Counted from the stretch's first letter, positions 16,061-26,386 are shown. The stretch: 64,000 nt of DNA from Legionella rowbothamii (GCF_900639985.1 NZ_CAAAIM010000008.1:1-64000); one strand, 5' to 3'. Translations and numbers: made by a program. The notes: generated from the sequence alone by a model not told the origin.

Positions 16061-17227
16061 ATGTTTAATTCGTTCCATATACAGGGAATAAACGCTTTTG
16101 ATAAAAATGATTATGAGGGAGCGAAAGTTTTTTTTATTCAAGCAATTGAAAAAAATCCAGAAGTAGCAGAAAGCTATTTATATTTAGGAAAATGTTATTT
16201 TTTTTGTGATGAAAAGCAACAGGCTATTTTTCCTTTAAAAATATACCTTGAATTAAGGCAAAACAATTCAGATGAGGTAGCTAATATTTCCTATGCGTTC
16301 GATGTATTAGGTCAATGCTATGAAGCGCAGAATCAGGATACCGCAGCATTAAGATGTTACGAGACAGCAACTAAGATTTATCCCTCGGGCGCTTCTGCCT
16401 GGAACAACATGGGCATGTTTTATATAAAATCTGCCCTGCATTATCTCGAATCAGACTTAGCTAACACCGTTAAGTTGTTTAAGGGAGCGATGCATTTTAT
16501 CAAAAAAGCCTTAGGGCTAAGTGGTGACAATCCGGTATTTTTGCAAAGTGTGGCCAGTTGGTATGAACAGTACATCACCGTTCTTGAGAAAGCTGTTGAA
16601 AATGAGGAAATTATACAAAAAAATATAACACGCAATTTTTGTTACGCAATACAATATTACCGAAAAGCACTATCCGCCTGTCGGGAGGACGACGTAGCAT
16701 TAAGAAGTGTTATTTCATCTAATCTTACAGAATGTTTAGCGCAGTATGGCCATCATTTGTATAAAAATGAAGAGTATAAAAACGCACAAGAAACTTATTT
16801 TGAAGCACTTCAACTTGACCCAGAGCATCTTATTGTCATTAATCAAATAGGAATGTGTCTTTTCAAACAGAATTGTTTTCCGGAAGCAAGAAAATATTTT
16901 TCTTCCATTTTGGAAAAAACAGAAGATAAACAAGAAATTGCGGATGCCTGGTTAAATATTGCTTGTACTCATAGATCACAAAAAAACTGGGAGAAGGCTG
17001 AAGAAGCCTTTAACTTCGCAAAAAAATTCTCACCTGAAGACTCTTCTATTACTGAGGAAGAAATGAAGTTGAATGAAGCAAAATTGGCGGCTCTTCTTAT
17101 ATCAACGCCTCAAACATTGTTTGGTAGTTCACATGGTGAGTTAGCTACCGTTGCAAAAGGCGGGGCTGAAATTAGTCCAGCCCAAGTTTCACTACATGGG
17201 ACCCTCAATGGCAATCTGGGGATTTAG
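16061..17227 (+). CDS. Tetratricopeptide-repeat protein
   Basis: A 388-residue protein composed mainly of TPR helices. Repeats are visible near residues 5-65, 80-110, 205-240 and 245-325 (for example AQETYFEALQLDPEHLIVIN and GASAWNNMGMFYIKS). The start is set at ATG 16061, because AGGA at 16051-16054 is well spaced for it; a TTG six bases upstream overlaps that site. There is no signal peptide or membrane segment, so the protein is probably cytosolic or translocated. The last 40 residues are Gly/Ala/Ser-rich, unlike the repeats. TPR scaffolds mediate protein-protein contacts, and Legionella uses several as effectors (Sel1/TPR), but nothing here fixes the partner. Confidence 0.75.
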   Translation: MFNSFHIQGINAFDKNDYEGAKVFFIQAIEKNPEVAESYLYLGKCYFFCDEKQQAIFPLKIYLELRQNNSDEVANISYAFDVLGQCYEAQNQDTAALRCYETATKIYPSGASAWNNMGMFYIKSALHYLESDLANTVKLFKGAMHFIKKALGLSGDNPVFLQSVASWYEQYITVLEKAVENEEIIQKNITRNFCYAIQYYRKALSACREDDVALRSVISSNLTECLAQYGHHLYKNEEYKNAQETYFEALQLDPEHLIVINQIGMCLFKQNCFPEARKYFSSILEKTEDKQEIADAWLNIACTHRSQKNWEKAEEAFNFAKKFSPEDSSITEEEMKLNEAKLAALLISTPQTLFGSSHGELATVAKGGAEISPAQVSLHGTLNGNLGI

Positions 17228-17249
17228 GTTGGGCCAGGGCCCCAACCTA
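17225..17249 (+). terminator. Hairpin overlapping the TPR stop codon
   Basis: TAGGTTGGG (17225-17233) pairs perfectly with CCCAACCTA (17241-17249) around a 7-base loop. The first three bases are the stop codon of the TPR gene. The following T content is low, so this may work as a 3'-stabilising or bidirectional terminator element. The remaining 360 bases up to the amidase gene show nothing further that can be named. Confidence 0.55.
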
Positions 17250-17609
17250 GAATTTATACGGTGGAATGGGGGAAGGACTTAACCATCTTTCTAACTACCT
17301 CACAAAAGTAACCATCACTCTCTCTAGTGCAAAAGTATCGGTCGCGAAGGAAGTAAGAAATGTACCTATATCCGTGGTACATGCAGTCAAATATCCTGAC
17401 TGATACACGAAACAGTGGAGATGTTTTGGGATTATAATTGCCAATAAAAATTGTTCTTTAAATATTGACTTGAATGGTTCAGGAAAAGAAAAATCCTTCC
17501 ATCAGCCTAATTTTTTGATGGTGTTTAAAAATTTAGACTCGATGAGAGAAATTACATATATTCGCTGCAAAAACTACCCTACGTTTTTGCAACGAACTCT
17601 CACCTATCT

Positions 17610-19274
17610 CTATTGATGCAGATGTACACCGAAAACACGCTGGATTGCGGCACCAACTTCCATTAATTTAGAGTCTTGGCCTCTTAATCCATCTAGTTCC
17701 AAACCAACAGGTAGACGTTCTCCAGCGGTTAAGCCAATAGGCATACTCAATGCAGGAGTTCCTAATAGAGGAGAGAGCAAACCATTTTCATTATAAAAAC
17801 CACTGATTCCGCCTGTTCTGCCTGTTTGCGTTGTATAAGCAAAATCATACAACCCATTGGTCAATGGATTACCACCATTCACAACTATTGTTTCTATTTT
17901 TGCTGCAGCAAGCAAGGAAGCTGGATAGATCACTGCATCAAGATTATTATCAATAAAATATTGTTCATAAGCTTGAATTGGACCATTCGTTGCTGGCATC
18001 AATACATTCATATAATAAGCTTCTTCTGCCGCTTGAGACGTGTATAGAAGACTCAATATCTGATAGATAAATGCCATTCCAGCAGTTGTATCTGCACCAA
18101 CGGGGTTAAGCGCGATATTATTTGCTTGTGCCCAATAACGTGTGCCACCCAAAAAGATACTGGATTTCGCAAACCATAAACCTTGGTAAGTAGTAATGGG
18201 ACTAATAAATCCAGGTATAGGTTGAGCAGGATTAATATTAGGAATATTAGGCGTTTTTACTAAAATAGCACCTCGCCCTTCTAATTTCTTAAATGCTTTT
18301 TGGATTACTTTAGCAACGTCAGGTTCCATGTTAGTATAAAAATTTTCTGGAACCCCCAAACGCATACCACGTATTTTCTTCCGAAGATTAGGTTGAACTC
18401 CTCCATCCTCAGACAAGAACTTATCAATCAACACCACGTCGCGAATAGTACGCGCTACTATACCTCGAACATCCATTTTATCCTTTTCATCAATAGTTGA
18501 TGGGTAAGGGGCAAAAGGAACGGTCAATGAGGAATTAGTAGAGGATGCATATCGAGACACAGAAGGTCTATATCCGATTACTCCATTTAAAGCTGCCGGA
18601 ACACGAAGCGACCCCGCAAGATCATCACCAATAGCAACAGGTGCTATTTTACTGGCAACTGCCGCCGCACCGCCACCTGTGCTGCCTCCAGCAACCCGTG
18701 TGCTATCATGAGCATTTCTTATTGGTCCATAAGAAAAATTAATTCCAGTTAGGCCTGAACCAAATTCGTGTTGATTATTTTGACCAATTAAAATAGCACC
18801 TGCATCAAGTAGCCTTTGAATGCCTGGATCGTTGTTAGGTGGAGTATATTGATTGCTTAAGTATAAATTACCACTAGAATTAGGATATCCTGCAACAGGA
18901 ATGGTATCTTTGATTGCAATAGGTACCCCCAATAATGGTTTTTTTACTCCAGCGGCTCTTAATTGATCCGCCTGAATCGCCTGTTGTACTAAACTTGGAT
19001 TTAAATAGATGTAGGCATTCAAACCAGGAAACGTTTGTAACCCCTGATAGTCATTAACTACATGAGGTGTATTAACTGGTGACAGAGTATTAATTCTTTG
19101 TAACAACTGATTAACGCAAGATTGGCTCGTGATCAAATGATTATCAAGCGCGCGTTTAATTTGATTAACCGTCATATTCGTGCAATTAAATTGAGTCGCA
19201 TAAACGAATTCAGTGCTTAAAAGTGATGAAACAGCAATGGAGCTATTGAAAAAAAATCGGGTAATCTTTTTCAT
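17610..19274 (-). CDS. Exported amidase-signature family amidase
   Basis: A 554-residue protein with an N-terminal signal peptide (hydrophobic core about 8-24, cleavage probably after VYA). The amidase-signature Ser-cisSer-Lys triad is present: Lys122 in GVPIAIKDT, Ser198 in GGSTGGG and Ser222 in DDLAGSLRVPAA. Two positions deviate from the usual consensus (Thr for the second Ser of GGSSGG, Ala for Gly before the nucleophile), but the catalytic residues are intact. The enzyme should hydrolyse an amide bond in the periplasm or outside the cell; substrates in this family range from fatty acid amides to peptide amides and cannot be read here. AAGGATT lies just before the ATG. It appears to be a single-gene unit. 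Confidence 0.85.
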   Translation of the reverse strand: MKKITRFFFNSSIAVSSLLSTEFVYATQFNCTNMTVNQIKRALDNHLITSQSCVNQLLQRINTLSPVNTPHVVNDYQGLQTFPGLNAYIYLNPSLVQQAIQADQLRAAGVKKPLLGVPIAIKDTIPVAGYPNSSGNLYLSNQYTPPNNDPGIQRLLDAGAILIGQNNQHEFGSGLTGINFSYGPIRNAHDSTRVAGGSTGGGAAAVASKIAPVAIGDDLAGSLRVPAALNGVIGYRPSVSRYASSTNSSLTVPFAPYPSTIDEKDKMDVRGIVARTIRDVVLIDKFLSEDGGVQPNLRKKIRGMRLGVPENFYTNMEPDVAKVIQKAFKKLEGRGAILVKTPNIPNINPAQPIPGFISPITTYQGLWFAKSSIFLGGTRYWAQANNIALNPVGADTTAGMAFIYQILSLLYTSQAAEEAYYMNVLMPATNGPIQAYEQYFIDNNLDAVIYPASLLAAAKIETIVVNGGNPLTNGLYDFAYTTQTGRTGGISGFYNENGLLSPLLGTPALSMPIGLTAGERLPVGLELDGLRGQDSKLMEVGAAIQRVFGVHLHQ

Positions 19275-19601
19275 TAATAATCCTTTCTATAGTAACAAAA
19301 GATTATATTCAAAAATATTTCTCCTGTGGATTAGGAGAGACATAATTTCTGAAACATCAATAACCTACGAATATATTAATTTAGAAGTAATGGAAGAAAA
19401 TAACAAATATTTTGGCTAATTTTCATATTAAAAATAATCTTGCCACAGATGTCATGCCCCCTGTGGTATCATCTTTTATACGTTGTTGGGTAAAAATGTC
19501 ATGGCTATTATGCGGGCCAGGCCTTGAATCTTGAACTACATCCTCAAACTCAATAAAAATCTTCATATTCAAAATTCAAGACCGACTCATGGATAGTACA
19601 C

Positions 19602-21812
19602 TCAATGTGTGGCGTGCAAACAAGCCTCCTCAAAAATAGCCAGCTTTTTACGTGTATCCGTACAGAAGAACCCCTGGCTATAGATATTCGTGTAAATATA
19701 ACGCGAGATAAAATTATGGTGGCGATCGATAAAATCACTATTTTCTTTGTCATTTAACTGCTGTTTAATACTATTAAAAAACTCTGGTGCACCCGCTTGA
19801 CGATCAGCTGTGGGCCGCATAACAAAAGTTAAGGTTTTTCTAAGTAATGTACTTGTTAAGAGCAGCATTTTATCAGCCTTATCATGGCGTTCGGCTATGC
19901 TGGAGTTTTCATTTAGCAATGCAACGGTTTTATCTTTTATACTAACTAAGGCATTATAAACATTGAAATAGGTTTTGGAGCGATAAAGTTCTATTTTTTG
20001 GATTTCCATGATCCGTCCATAAATACTTTGGGTTAATTGCTCCAAAATAACCACACTTTGTTCTTGTTCTCTATTCTTATCAATAGGTTGCTTAGATGAT
20101 TCCTCTGGTATATCAATGCAAATATCATTCTGGGATTCTTTAGCAAGATTTTGTTCCTCATCAGGCTCATTGACCTTAGTAAAATACATATTAGAAATAG
20201 TTGTAGCTATTTCTAACATTTCGTATTTAACTGACCTCACTGTACGCGATGGAATAGTTTTAATTGCCATTTGCCGGCATTCTTTTACTTGCTCCCCTAT
20301 ATCTTTGATTTCCCCAAAAACCGATTCCAATAAATCACGTATTTGATTAGGAAAAGCTTCTTTCTCTTCAACTTGCATATTGTTCTGATTGTCTTCTTGA
20401 AGCTCAATAAATGATTTTTTGGTGGCTAGTACATCGGCTTTTATTAAAATACATAAACTTTCCAGAACCTCAAAAATTTTACAAAAATGGGCAGGATTAC
20501 TTACATAAATATCTCCTAACAACTGAATGGATTTTAAGAGGTGAGCACATAAATAGTGCAAAGAAATAAGTTCATGCGCCAATTTCGCCATATTTGCCAT
20601 CACTAAGGAACGATCAATAAGATGCAATGGATCGCTTACAATCTCAAATTTCTTACTGATTTTATTAAAGCGGGTACTTATAAAATTACCACTTTCACGA
20701 AATACTTTGCGAATATGCCTTAATTCCTGTTCAATTTCTTCCTGCTCTGTAGAATGACCAAATAGTTTCCTCCCCAGCATGCTTTTCCCTTTATTAAGCA
20801 AGGCAAAGAAAATATTAGGTGGGCTAATCTTATTTTCTTCTTTTAAATCAATGCTCAATGACTTTAGATAATATTCCGATAAATTTTTTATCCACTCTCT
20901 AAAAATAGAACGCGGAATTTTTATTTCTTTATCGGACCAAATCTCAATTCCTTTTATTTCCGAGTGGATATAATGTTGACGTAAGATCCCCTCTTGCAAC
21001 TCTTCATGGGCTACGGTGTCGGCCAAATCAGTGTCTGCATCATTAACCACCATTTTTACCAACATCCGAATCAAATGATCGCTGTGACTCACGCAACTGT
21101 CTTTTAATTCCGCAACCGTTTCTTGTAATGATAAAACTTCTTTATGTTTTTCCAATTTTTGTTTCGCTTTTAACAGATGCATATATACTGTTGCTAAACG
21201 GCTAAAATGCTGGCTCTTTTCTCCACTATTTTGTGAAGAATATGCATTAATGAATTTACAAATAGCATCTAGATAGGCAATGTCATAATCGTAACCTAAA
21301 AAGTTAAGGCATTTCGTATCCAGCATTTGCATTAAATAGGAGAGTACTCCAGCAGTCACATCATTAGCTTTGACTTTCCCATCCTCTTTACGAACAAAAT
21401 AATATTCTTGTAATTTTTTTATTGCAGCACGCACAGATTCCCTATAGCTTGATAAAGCGATGTCGGAACCATGAATCACATTCGAGCCTATGTCTTTCAC
21501 TTGCTCAGGAGTAAAATGCATGGACTGATACTTACCATCAATGAGCTGAAAAATAGGAGGGAAACCTTGAATTTTACCTCGATGTGGAACCGTTATTTGT
21601 TTTAAATGCAAAGCATAAAACGCATTAACTTTTTCTACTTTCTCCTTATGCTTTTTATCCTGATAACTTTTAAATTCTGCATAAGTAAAAAGAGCTGCGC
21701 TAACTGCTAAAACAACTCCGGCGGAAACCATGGCCGGGATGGTTTCTGAATTTGCCAGTAAACTAAGTGCACTGGGACTTCCTAATTTTGTTAAATCTGT
21801 ACTAACAACCAT
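19602..21812 (-). CDS. Large hypothetical protein with N-terminal hydrophobic segment and coiled coils, effector candidate
   Basis: A 736-residue protein not assigned to a family. A hydrophobic stretch at about residues 25-46 (MVSAGVVLAVSAALFTYAEF) could insert in a membrane. The remainder is almost entirely helical and charged, with likely coiled coils near 220-250, 340-375 and 540-640, and an acidic low-complexity stretch (EEQNLAKESQ to EESSKQ) near 560-590. No enzymatic motif was recognised. The start has AAGGAG eight bases upstream. It is arranged back to back with the PhyH-like gene and has the size and composition common among Dot/Icm substrates. That role is inference only; the C terminus lacks a clear glutamate-rich secretion block. 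Confidence 0.6.
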   Translation of the reverse strand: MVVSTDLTKLGSPSALSLLANSETIPAMVSAGVVLAVSAALFTYAEFKSYQDKKHKEKVEKVNAFYALHLKQITVPHRGKIQGFPPIFQLIDGKYQSMHFTPEQVKDIGSNVIHGSDIALSSYRESVRAAIKKLQEYYFVRKEDGKVKANDVTAGVLSYLMQMLDTKCLNFLGYDYDIAYLDAICKFINAYSSQNSGEKSQHFSRLATVYMHLLKAKQKLEKHKEVLSLQETVAELKDSCVSHSDHLIRMLVKMVVNDADTDLADTVAHEELQEGILRQHYIHSEIKGIEIWSDKEIKIPRSIFREWIKNLSEYYLKSLSIDLKEENKISPPNIFFALLNKGKSMLGRKLFGHSTEQEEIEQELRHIRKVFRESGNFISTRFNKISKKFEIVSDPLHLIDRSLVMANMAKLAHELISLHYLCAHLLKSIQLLGDIYVSNPAHFCKIFEVLESLCILIKADVLATKKSFIELQEDNQNNMQVEEKEAFPNQIRDLLESVFGEIKDIGEQVKECRQMAIKTIPSRTVRSVKYEMLEIATTISNMYFTKVNEPDEEQNLAKESQNDICIDIPEESSKQPIDKNREQEQSVVILEQLTQSIYGRIMEIQKIELYRSKTYFNVYNALVSIKDKTVALLNENSSIAERHDKADKMLLLTSTLLRKTLTFVMRPTADRQAGAPEFFNSIKQQLNDKENSDFIDRHHNFISRYIYTNIYSQGFFCTDTRKKLAIFEEACLHATH

Positions 21813-22289
21813 GGCAAAAACTCCTTGTAAATACCAAAATCAAACGATCAATTAATGAGCACTCCCTAAAATTTGAGTATAGTTTCAAATCCAGTGCGAA
21901 TTTTTATTGATCAAAGCCGGGAAAATTTAGGCAAATCAAGAATATGGGTAAAATAGAATTAAAGAAAACAATATAAAAACATAATGTGCAGAAAAACAAA
22001 AGATTTTAGATAAAGTCCGCGAGTTAGAATGAAAAAATAAGAATTAACTACAGAAAAAATCAGATAGTTCTGTAAACAAGTGTCTCTATTATAGGTCTCT
22101 GGTCTTTAAAATCCCAACAACTGAAAAAAATACGTAGTCTTGAAGAATTCAACGCACTACTTTTTTTAATAGTTCCGGTATATTTGGGATAAGTTCCCAA
22201 ACAGTCATTAATGATGTGTACTGAAAACAACGAGAATTATCCAAAAACTACCCAATAAGCCGGCTTGTTACCGAGCGAGGAAAATTTCT
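21813..22289. other. Divergent intergenic region, 477 bases
   Basis: An AT-rich spacer between two divergent effector-like genes. It must hold both promoters, but no confident -35/-10 pair, PmrA box or CpxR box could be fixed by eye, and no open frame with a ribosome binding site is present. Confidence 0.4.
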
Positions 22290-24233
22290 ATGTATAGTAA
22301 AATTGTGTTAGACGTCCCCCTGAGCAGCCAACAAGAACTGGATACACTTATTAAAAAAAGATGTTCCTCTACACCGATAGTACCGGAATTAGTAGAAGAA
22401 AAAGAAATAAGAGCGCCTGAAGCCTATAATCGTTTTCGGAATTTAAAAGAAAAGGAAGCGTTCCAAAAAAAGCTGTTACAGAGCTTGCAAGAACAATTCG
22501 CTCAAGAGTTTGGTGCCGCAGACGCGGACTATCTTATTAGTGATTTTCTGCAATTAACTGAAATTATGGAACAAGACGGCGCCTTAATTTTTGGAAAAAT
22601 GATTGACACGGATAGCTTCCAGGACCTAATAAAGCAGTACACAGAGAAACTTGCGATAGATGGAAGTAACAGCTGGATTCATTCTTATATTAATCTAGGT
22701 AATCATCCTGATTTTCTGAGCACAAATCAATTTAACAAAGCGTTTATTCATCCATTACTGATAGCGCTTATCTCCTATTCCTCCGGTGGCCCCATTCGTA
22801 TTGTGGATGCTCGTGGAAAAGATGCTGAGCCATTAGCAGTTCAGGCCCAAGATAATATGTTGCACATCGACAATACGCCTTTTCGTAGAGAATTTAAAAT
22901 TATTGTCACTTGGGAGCGCGGCAAACCTAGCGGACCTAAAGGGCAAAATTTTGTATTTATTCCTGGGACCCATAAAGGAGTTCGCAATTGTAATGTTTCC
23001 GATAATGGGGATGCTTGGTCTACTGAAGACGGTTCCATTTTTACCTCCCCAAAAGCCGTTCAATCTATATTTGATTTACAGCAAAAACTAACAAGGAAGC
23101 CCCCTACTGTGGTTGAAGTAACTCATCCTGAAATGCCACTTACCACAATATTTGAAGCTGGGGCCCTGGTTCATCATCGTTATCGTACATTGGAAAAGGA
23201 TACTCCGCGAAGCTGCATCATCATGGCCTTTCATCGTGCTAAAGATAATCCAGGGCAGTTTTTAAGTAACCATTATTTAGATACTATCGCGGAAGCTGGA
23301 AGCTTGATTCATTTGCTCATGGGAAAACATAGTGAGAATACTGAGAAACATTTTATTGCAGCAATTTTAGCAACTACTAAAGTTATTGCAGAAAAAATTA
23401 TTGAATTAAGTGCCCCCAATATCCCTGGCACAAAAATTATTCCGCTCCCCACTCGTATTTTGAGTGAGGAGTTAGAGAAATGGAAAACTACAGTTACTTC
23501 TGCACCAACAGTTGAGGAAATAAAGATTAAAAGTGCTTATTTCCAGTTAGGAGCGGAACTTACCCCCGAATTACTTACGGAAATGATGAAGTATGATAAG
23601 CATGGCCCCCTAGATCTTATTCTTTATGGGGACGGCCATGAGGAAATTCGTAAATGGGCACGTAATCGCATTCGTGAAATGCCCATGAGTCGTTTAGAAA
23701 ATCGCGTCCAGCAAATTTTTTCTTGGGATTTAATCACCGCCCCGAGTGTTTCCGCGCTACTTTCGCCATTGGTACTGCAAAAAATTGCTAAGGATTTAGT
23801 ATGTTTTATAGATGGGCTACCGACACAAAATAAGGCTTATTTGGATAAGAGTGAAAAAATAACATCCGAAGTTGCTTATCGTTCACTGCGGCAATTGATT
23901 GATGATTTAGGGGAGGCCATAGTACGCTGTACATCACGCCAAGTATTTTTATCAACCAGTTTATTCTTATTCTGGGCCAATGATGAATTATCCCGGCTTC
24001 TTGGAGGAACTGAGGAGCAGCCCCCCTCCTACTTAATGAAAAATAGTAATTTATTATTATCTCATTACCTCACAACTTATGTGTTAATAGAAAAACAAAT
24101 TCAGATGGAGCAAAAACTGCAAACAAGCTTTGATCTTAGCAAGAAAAATCTATCTTCGCTCAGTCTCTTTGCCCCCTTAGACATACCAAAAACAGATAAA
24201 TCAGAACTTGCGAATTCAACACTGATATTTTAA
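22290..24233 (+). CDS. PhyH-like (phytanoyl-CoA dioxygenase fold) protein, effector candidate
   Basis: A 647-residue protein. Residues about 85-320 fit the phytanoyl-CoA dioxygenase type of Fe(II)/2-oxoglutarate oxygenase: an HxD pair as His192-Ile-Asp194 in MLHIDNTPFRREF, the strand motif FVFIPGTHKG (compare IPGSH in PhyH enzymes), a distal His at 295 or 296 in GALVHHRYRT, and Arg307 as a possible 2-oxoglutarate anchor. The C-terminal 330 residues are helical and unrecognised. If active, it would hydroxylate a host or bacterial metabolite or protein using oxygen and 2-oxoglutarate. There is no signal peptide. GAGG lies about ten bases before the ATG. Family assignment is moderate and the effector role is inferred from context. 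Confidence 0.6.
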   Translation: MYSKIVLDVPLSSQQELDTLIKKRCSSTPIVPELVEEKEIRAPEAYNRFRNLKEKEAFQKKLLQSLQEQFAQEFGAADADYLISDFLQLTEIMEQDGALIFGKMIDTDSFQDLIKQYTEKLAIDGSNSWIHSYINLGNHPDFLSTNQFNKAFIHPLLIALISYSSGGPIRIVDARGKDAEPLAVQAQDNMLHIDNTPFRREFKIIVTWERGKPSGPKGQNFVFIPGTHKGVRNCNVSDNGDAWSTEDGSIFTSPKAVQSIFDLQQKLTRKPPTVVEVTHPEMPLTTIFEAGALVHHRYRTLEKDTPRSCIIMAFHRAKDNPGQFLSNHYLDTIAEAGSLIHLLMGKHSENTEKHFIAAILATTKVIAEKIIELSAPNIPGTKIIPLPTRILSEELEKWKTTVTSAPTVEEIKIKSAYFQLGAELTPELLTEMMKYDKHGPLDLILYGDGHEEIRKWARNRIREMPMSRLENRVQQIFSWDLITAPSVSALLSPLVLQKIAKDLVCFIDGLPTQNKAYLDKSEKITSEVAYRSLRQLIDDLGEAIVRCTSRQVFLSTSLFLFWANDELSRLLGGTEEQPPSYLMKNSNLLLSHYLTTYVLIEKQIQMEQKLQTSFDLSKKNLSSLSLFAPLDIPKTDKSELANSTLIF

Positions 24234-24455
24234 CAGCCCGATCAATAGGGGAGACTTTCAGATGATCTTTACCTAAACCCTAGGAGTTTTGCCATGTACA
24301 CTTCCAAAAAAATTGTTTATTAAATCAAACTATTTTGAACAATTCTATGGACTCGCAGCCTTTAATCGCCCAAAATAATTGCGTTTTGCGCCTGGGGAAA
24401 ATTTTGCGACAAAACCTGCTGTTTAACTCAACTTGTTAGTTTGAATGGATTAATT

Positions 24456-25448
24456 ATGACAAAATATATAAGAAATATAAGTGTTTTGGTGTTAATGATG
24501 GTATGTCACCTCATATTTGCAGGAAGTGGTATGCTTTTTAATGTTTCGTCAACAGGGACGTCAGCTGATGTGGAAATTACCCTCTGCTTAAATGGAAAAG
24601 GGGCTTTATCGTGTCAAAATTATGATGTCTCTTCTTTAAGTTTAAATATATGCGCGGTACCAAAACATTCTTATCCAAATGCTGGAATTAAAGTTAATAC
24701 ACCAGATTTTAAAATAGGTAATTTAGGCATGGATTGTGTGCCAGCGGGTAATGGGTATTGTTTATTTCCAGTAAGCAACACTACATGTAGGAGTATCTCC
24801 ATAGTTGCCAATACACCACTGTCTATTTCTCCAACATCACTACCTAGAGCTGGTCTGAATAACTCTTATAGTCAAACAATTATCGCAAGCGATGGTACGG
24901 CTCCATATACTTATGCCATTGTTTCTGGTGCGTTACCACCTGGACTTACTTTTAATACATCAACTGGAGTAATATCCGGAATACCTACTACTGCTGGGAA
25001 CTTCTCGTTCACTGTCACAGCAACCGATGCCAATGCAAATACAGGTTCTAGAGGATATACCATTGTTGTCTCAACCTCACTTTGTGTAAATAGCACAACC
25101 TCTCTTCCTTTTGATTTAGATAATGATTATACAGGAACGGGATCTCCAGCTTGTGGTGACAATGGTAGCAATTCGGGCCGCTATAAACTGTTTCAATACG
25201 ACAGTTTTTTTTGTAGCGGAGGACAGTTAACAGCAAGCACCTGCGGTCAAACAACTTTAGACACGCAACTTTCGGTATTTCAATCTCAAGTACCTCCTTT
25301 CGGAGCCTGTATAGCGGGTAATGATGATTTTTGTAGCGTGCAAAGCCAGGTTACTTGGAGTGCAGCGGGAGAAGTTTATGATATTGTTATAAATGGATAT
25401 GGCGGTGCAACTGGTAGTGGTTCTATAATTGTAACCTGCACTTGCTAA
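24456..25448 (+). CDS. Secreted protein with putative Ig (He_PIG) domain
   Basis: 330 residues from ATG 24456, chosen because the signal peptide then begins properly (MTKYIRNISVLVLMMVCHLIFA). An upstream in-frame ATG at 24441 would add five residues. After a cysteine-rich N-terminal region (about 20-130) comes a putative Ig domain of the He_PIG type, with the hallmark GTAPYTYAIVSGALPPGL and GVISGIPTTAGNFSFTVTATD (about 140-215). A C-terminal cysteine-containing beta domain follows (DNDYTG..., CGQTTLDTQLSVF). It should be exported and probably binds a ligand or surface. Proteins of this layout are common in Legionella, but no specific function is known to me. Confidence 0.75.
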   Translation: MTKYIRNISVLVLMMVCHLIFAGSGMLFNVSSTGTSADVEITLCLNGKGALSCQNYDVSSLSLNICAVPKHSYPNAGIKVNTPDFKIGNLGMDCVPAGNGYCLFPVSNTTCRSISIVANTPLSISPTSLPRAGLNNSYSQTIIASDGTAPYTYAIVSGALPPGLTFNTSTGVISGIPTTAGNFSFTVTATDANANTGSRGYTIVVSTSLCVNSTTSLPFDLDNDYTGTGSPACGDNGSNSGRYKLFQYDSFFCSGGQLTASTCGQTTLDTQLSVFQSQVPPFGACIAGNDDFCSVQSQVTWSAAGEVYDIVINGYGGATGSGSIIVTCTC

Positions 25449-25453
25449 ATTAC

Positions 25454-25489
25454 AGTTTGTCGCAAAACATTTTTGTCTTGCGACAAACT
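25454..25489. terminator. Perfect 12-bp hairpin after the Ig-like gene
   Basis: AGTTTGTCGCAA (25454-25465) pairs with TTGCGACAAACT (25478-25489) across a 12-base loop, five bases after the stop codon and between convergent genes. It shares the core TTGTCGCA with the hairpin at 60536-60559. Confidence 0.6.
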
Positions 25490-25591
25490 CCAATTTTATC
25501 GTATTTTCTAACTTCTAAACATCCGGCTTGGGATGTTGAATTAACCCAGTGAAAAAGTTCAAGACCTGAGCTCCAATATTCATACGTATTC

Positions 25592-26386
25592 TTAATTCTC
25601 GACCATGTCATCCCAAGGTGATTGAGCGGAAAAATCCAATAAATACAGCTCTGCGGATGAAAAGGTACTGCTTGCATAGATGCGTCTGTTAATAGAACAT
25701 CGTAACTGCTCGGTGTTGATAAAATAAAAACTATTATTCTCATCCCTGGTTCGTTGACAACACAAAGATCCGGCATGAAGTAAAGCGCATGGGGTCCCCT
25801 GCTTTTTAGTAATTAACTTTAAATTAGAATAATGCAGATGTCCTGTGCAAACCACATGAATCGGGCTTTCTTTTAAATATTCCAAAAACTCTGTGGCATT
25901 ATTTAAGGGGTGGTGCATTCCGGAAAAATACTTAAGGTTATGATGAAAAAACAGAATATTTAACTGGGTGGAGTTAGTAGAAAAATGATTGTTAATTCGG
26001 GTTAAGGTCTTAGCACTTAAGATTCCATCCTTAACTTTATACGGTGTTGCACTGTTAACCCCTAAGATCTTCACTTCCTCATTCTCATAGCTCATTTCAA
26101 GGTTTGGGGAAACATAAGTTTTAAAACGTTTAAATGGGTGGTAAAAACGCAGAAAAAGATTGTCCATAGGAATGTCATGATTGCCTGGAACGATTAGCTG
26201 AGGGGCCCCTAAACGTTGCAAGAACTCAGATAATTGCTGAAATTGCTCCGCTCTTGCTCTTTGAGTCAGATCCCCCGAAATAATAATAATCTCAGGTTTC
26301 AATAGAGCAAGATCCTCAATAAAGGGCTCAATGATGTCAGGATCATGCATCCCAAAATGCAAGTCAGAAATATGAATTATTCGCAT
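25592..26386 (-). CDS. Calcineurin-type metallophosphoesterase
   Basis: A 264-residue protein with the complete binuclear-metal motif set: DLHFG (Asp8, His10), GDL (Asp39), GNHD (69-71), HHN in LFFHHNLKYF and GHLHYS near the C-terminal third. It resembles CpdA-type 3',5'-cyclic nucleotide phosphodiesterases and related phosphohydrolases, so the substrate may be cAMP, a nucleotide or a phospholipid-derived phosphate. Its ATG lies inside the last codons of the upstream lipid-kinase gene (10-base overlap), so the two are translationally coupled. This suggests that the phosphatase acts on the same lipid pathway (inference). Confidence 0.82.
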   Translation of the reverse strand: MRIIHISDLHFGMHDPDIIEPFIEDLALLKPEIIIISGDLTQRARAEQFQQLSEFLQRLGAPQLIVPGNHDIPMDNLFLRFYHPFKRFKTYVSPNLEMSYENEEVKILGVNSATPYKVKDGILSAKTLTRINNHFSTNSTQLNILFFHHNLKYFSGMHHPLNNATEFLEYLKESPIHVVCTGHLHYSNLKLITKKQGTPCALLHAGSLCCQRTRDENNSFYFINTEQLRCSINRRIYASSTFSSAELYLLDFSAQSPWDDMVEN

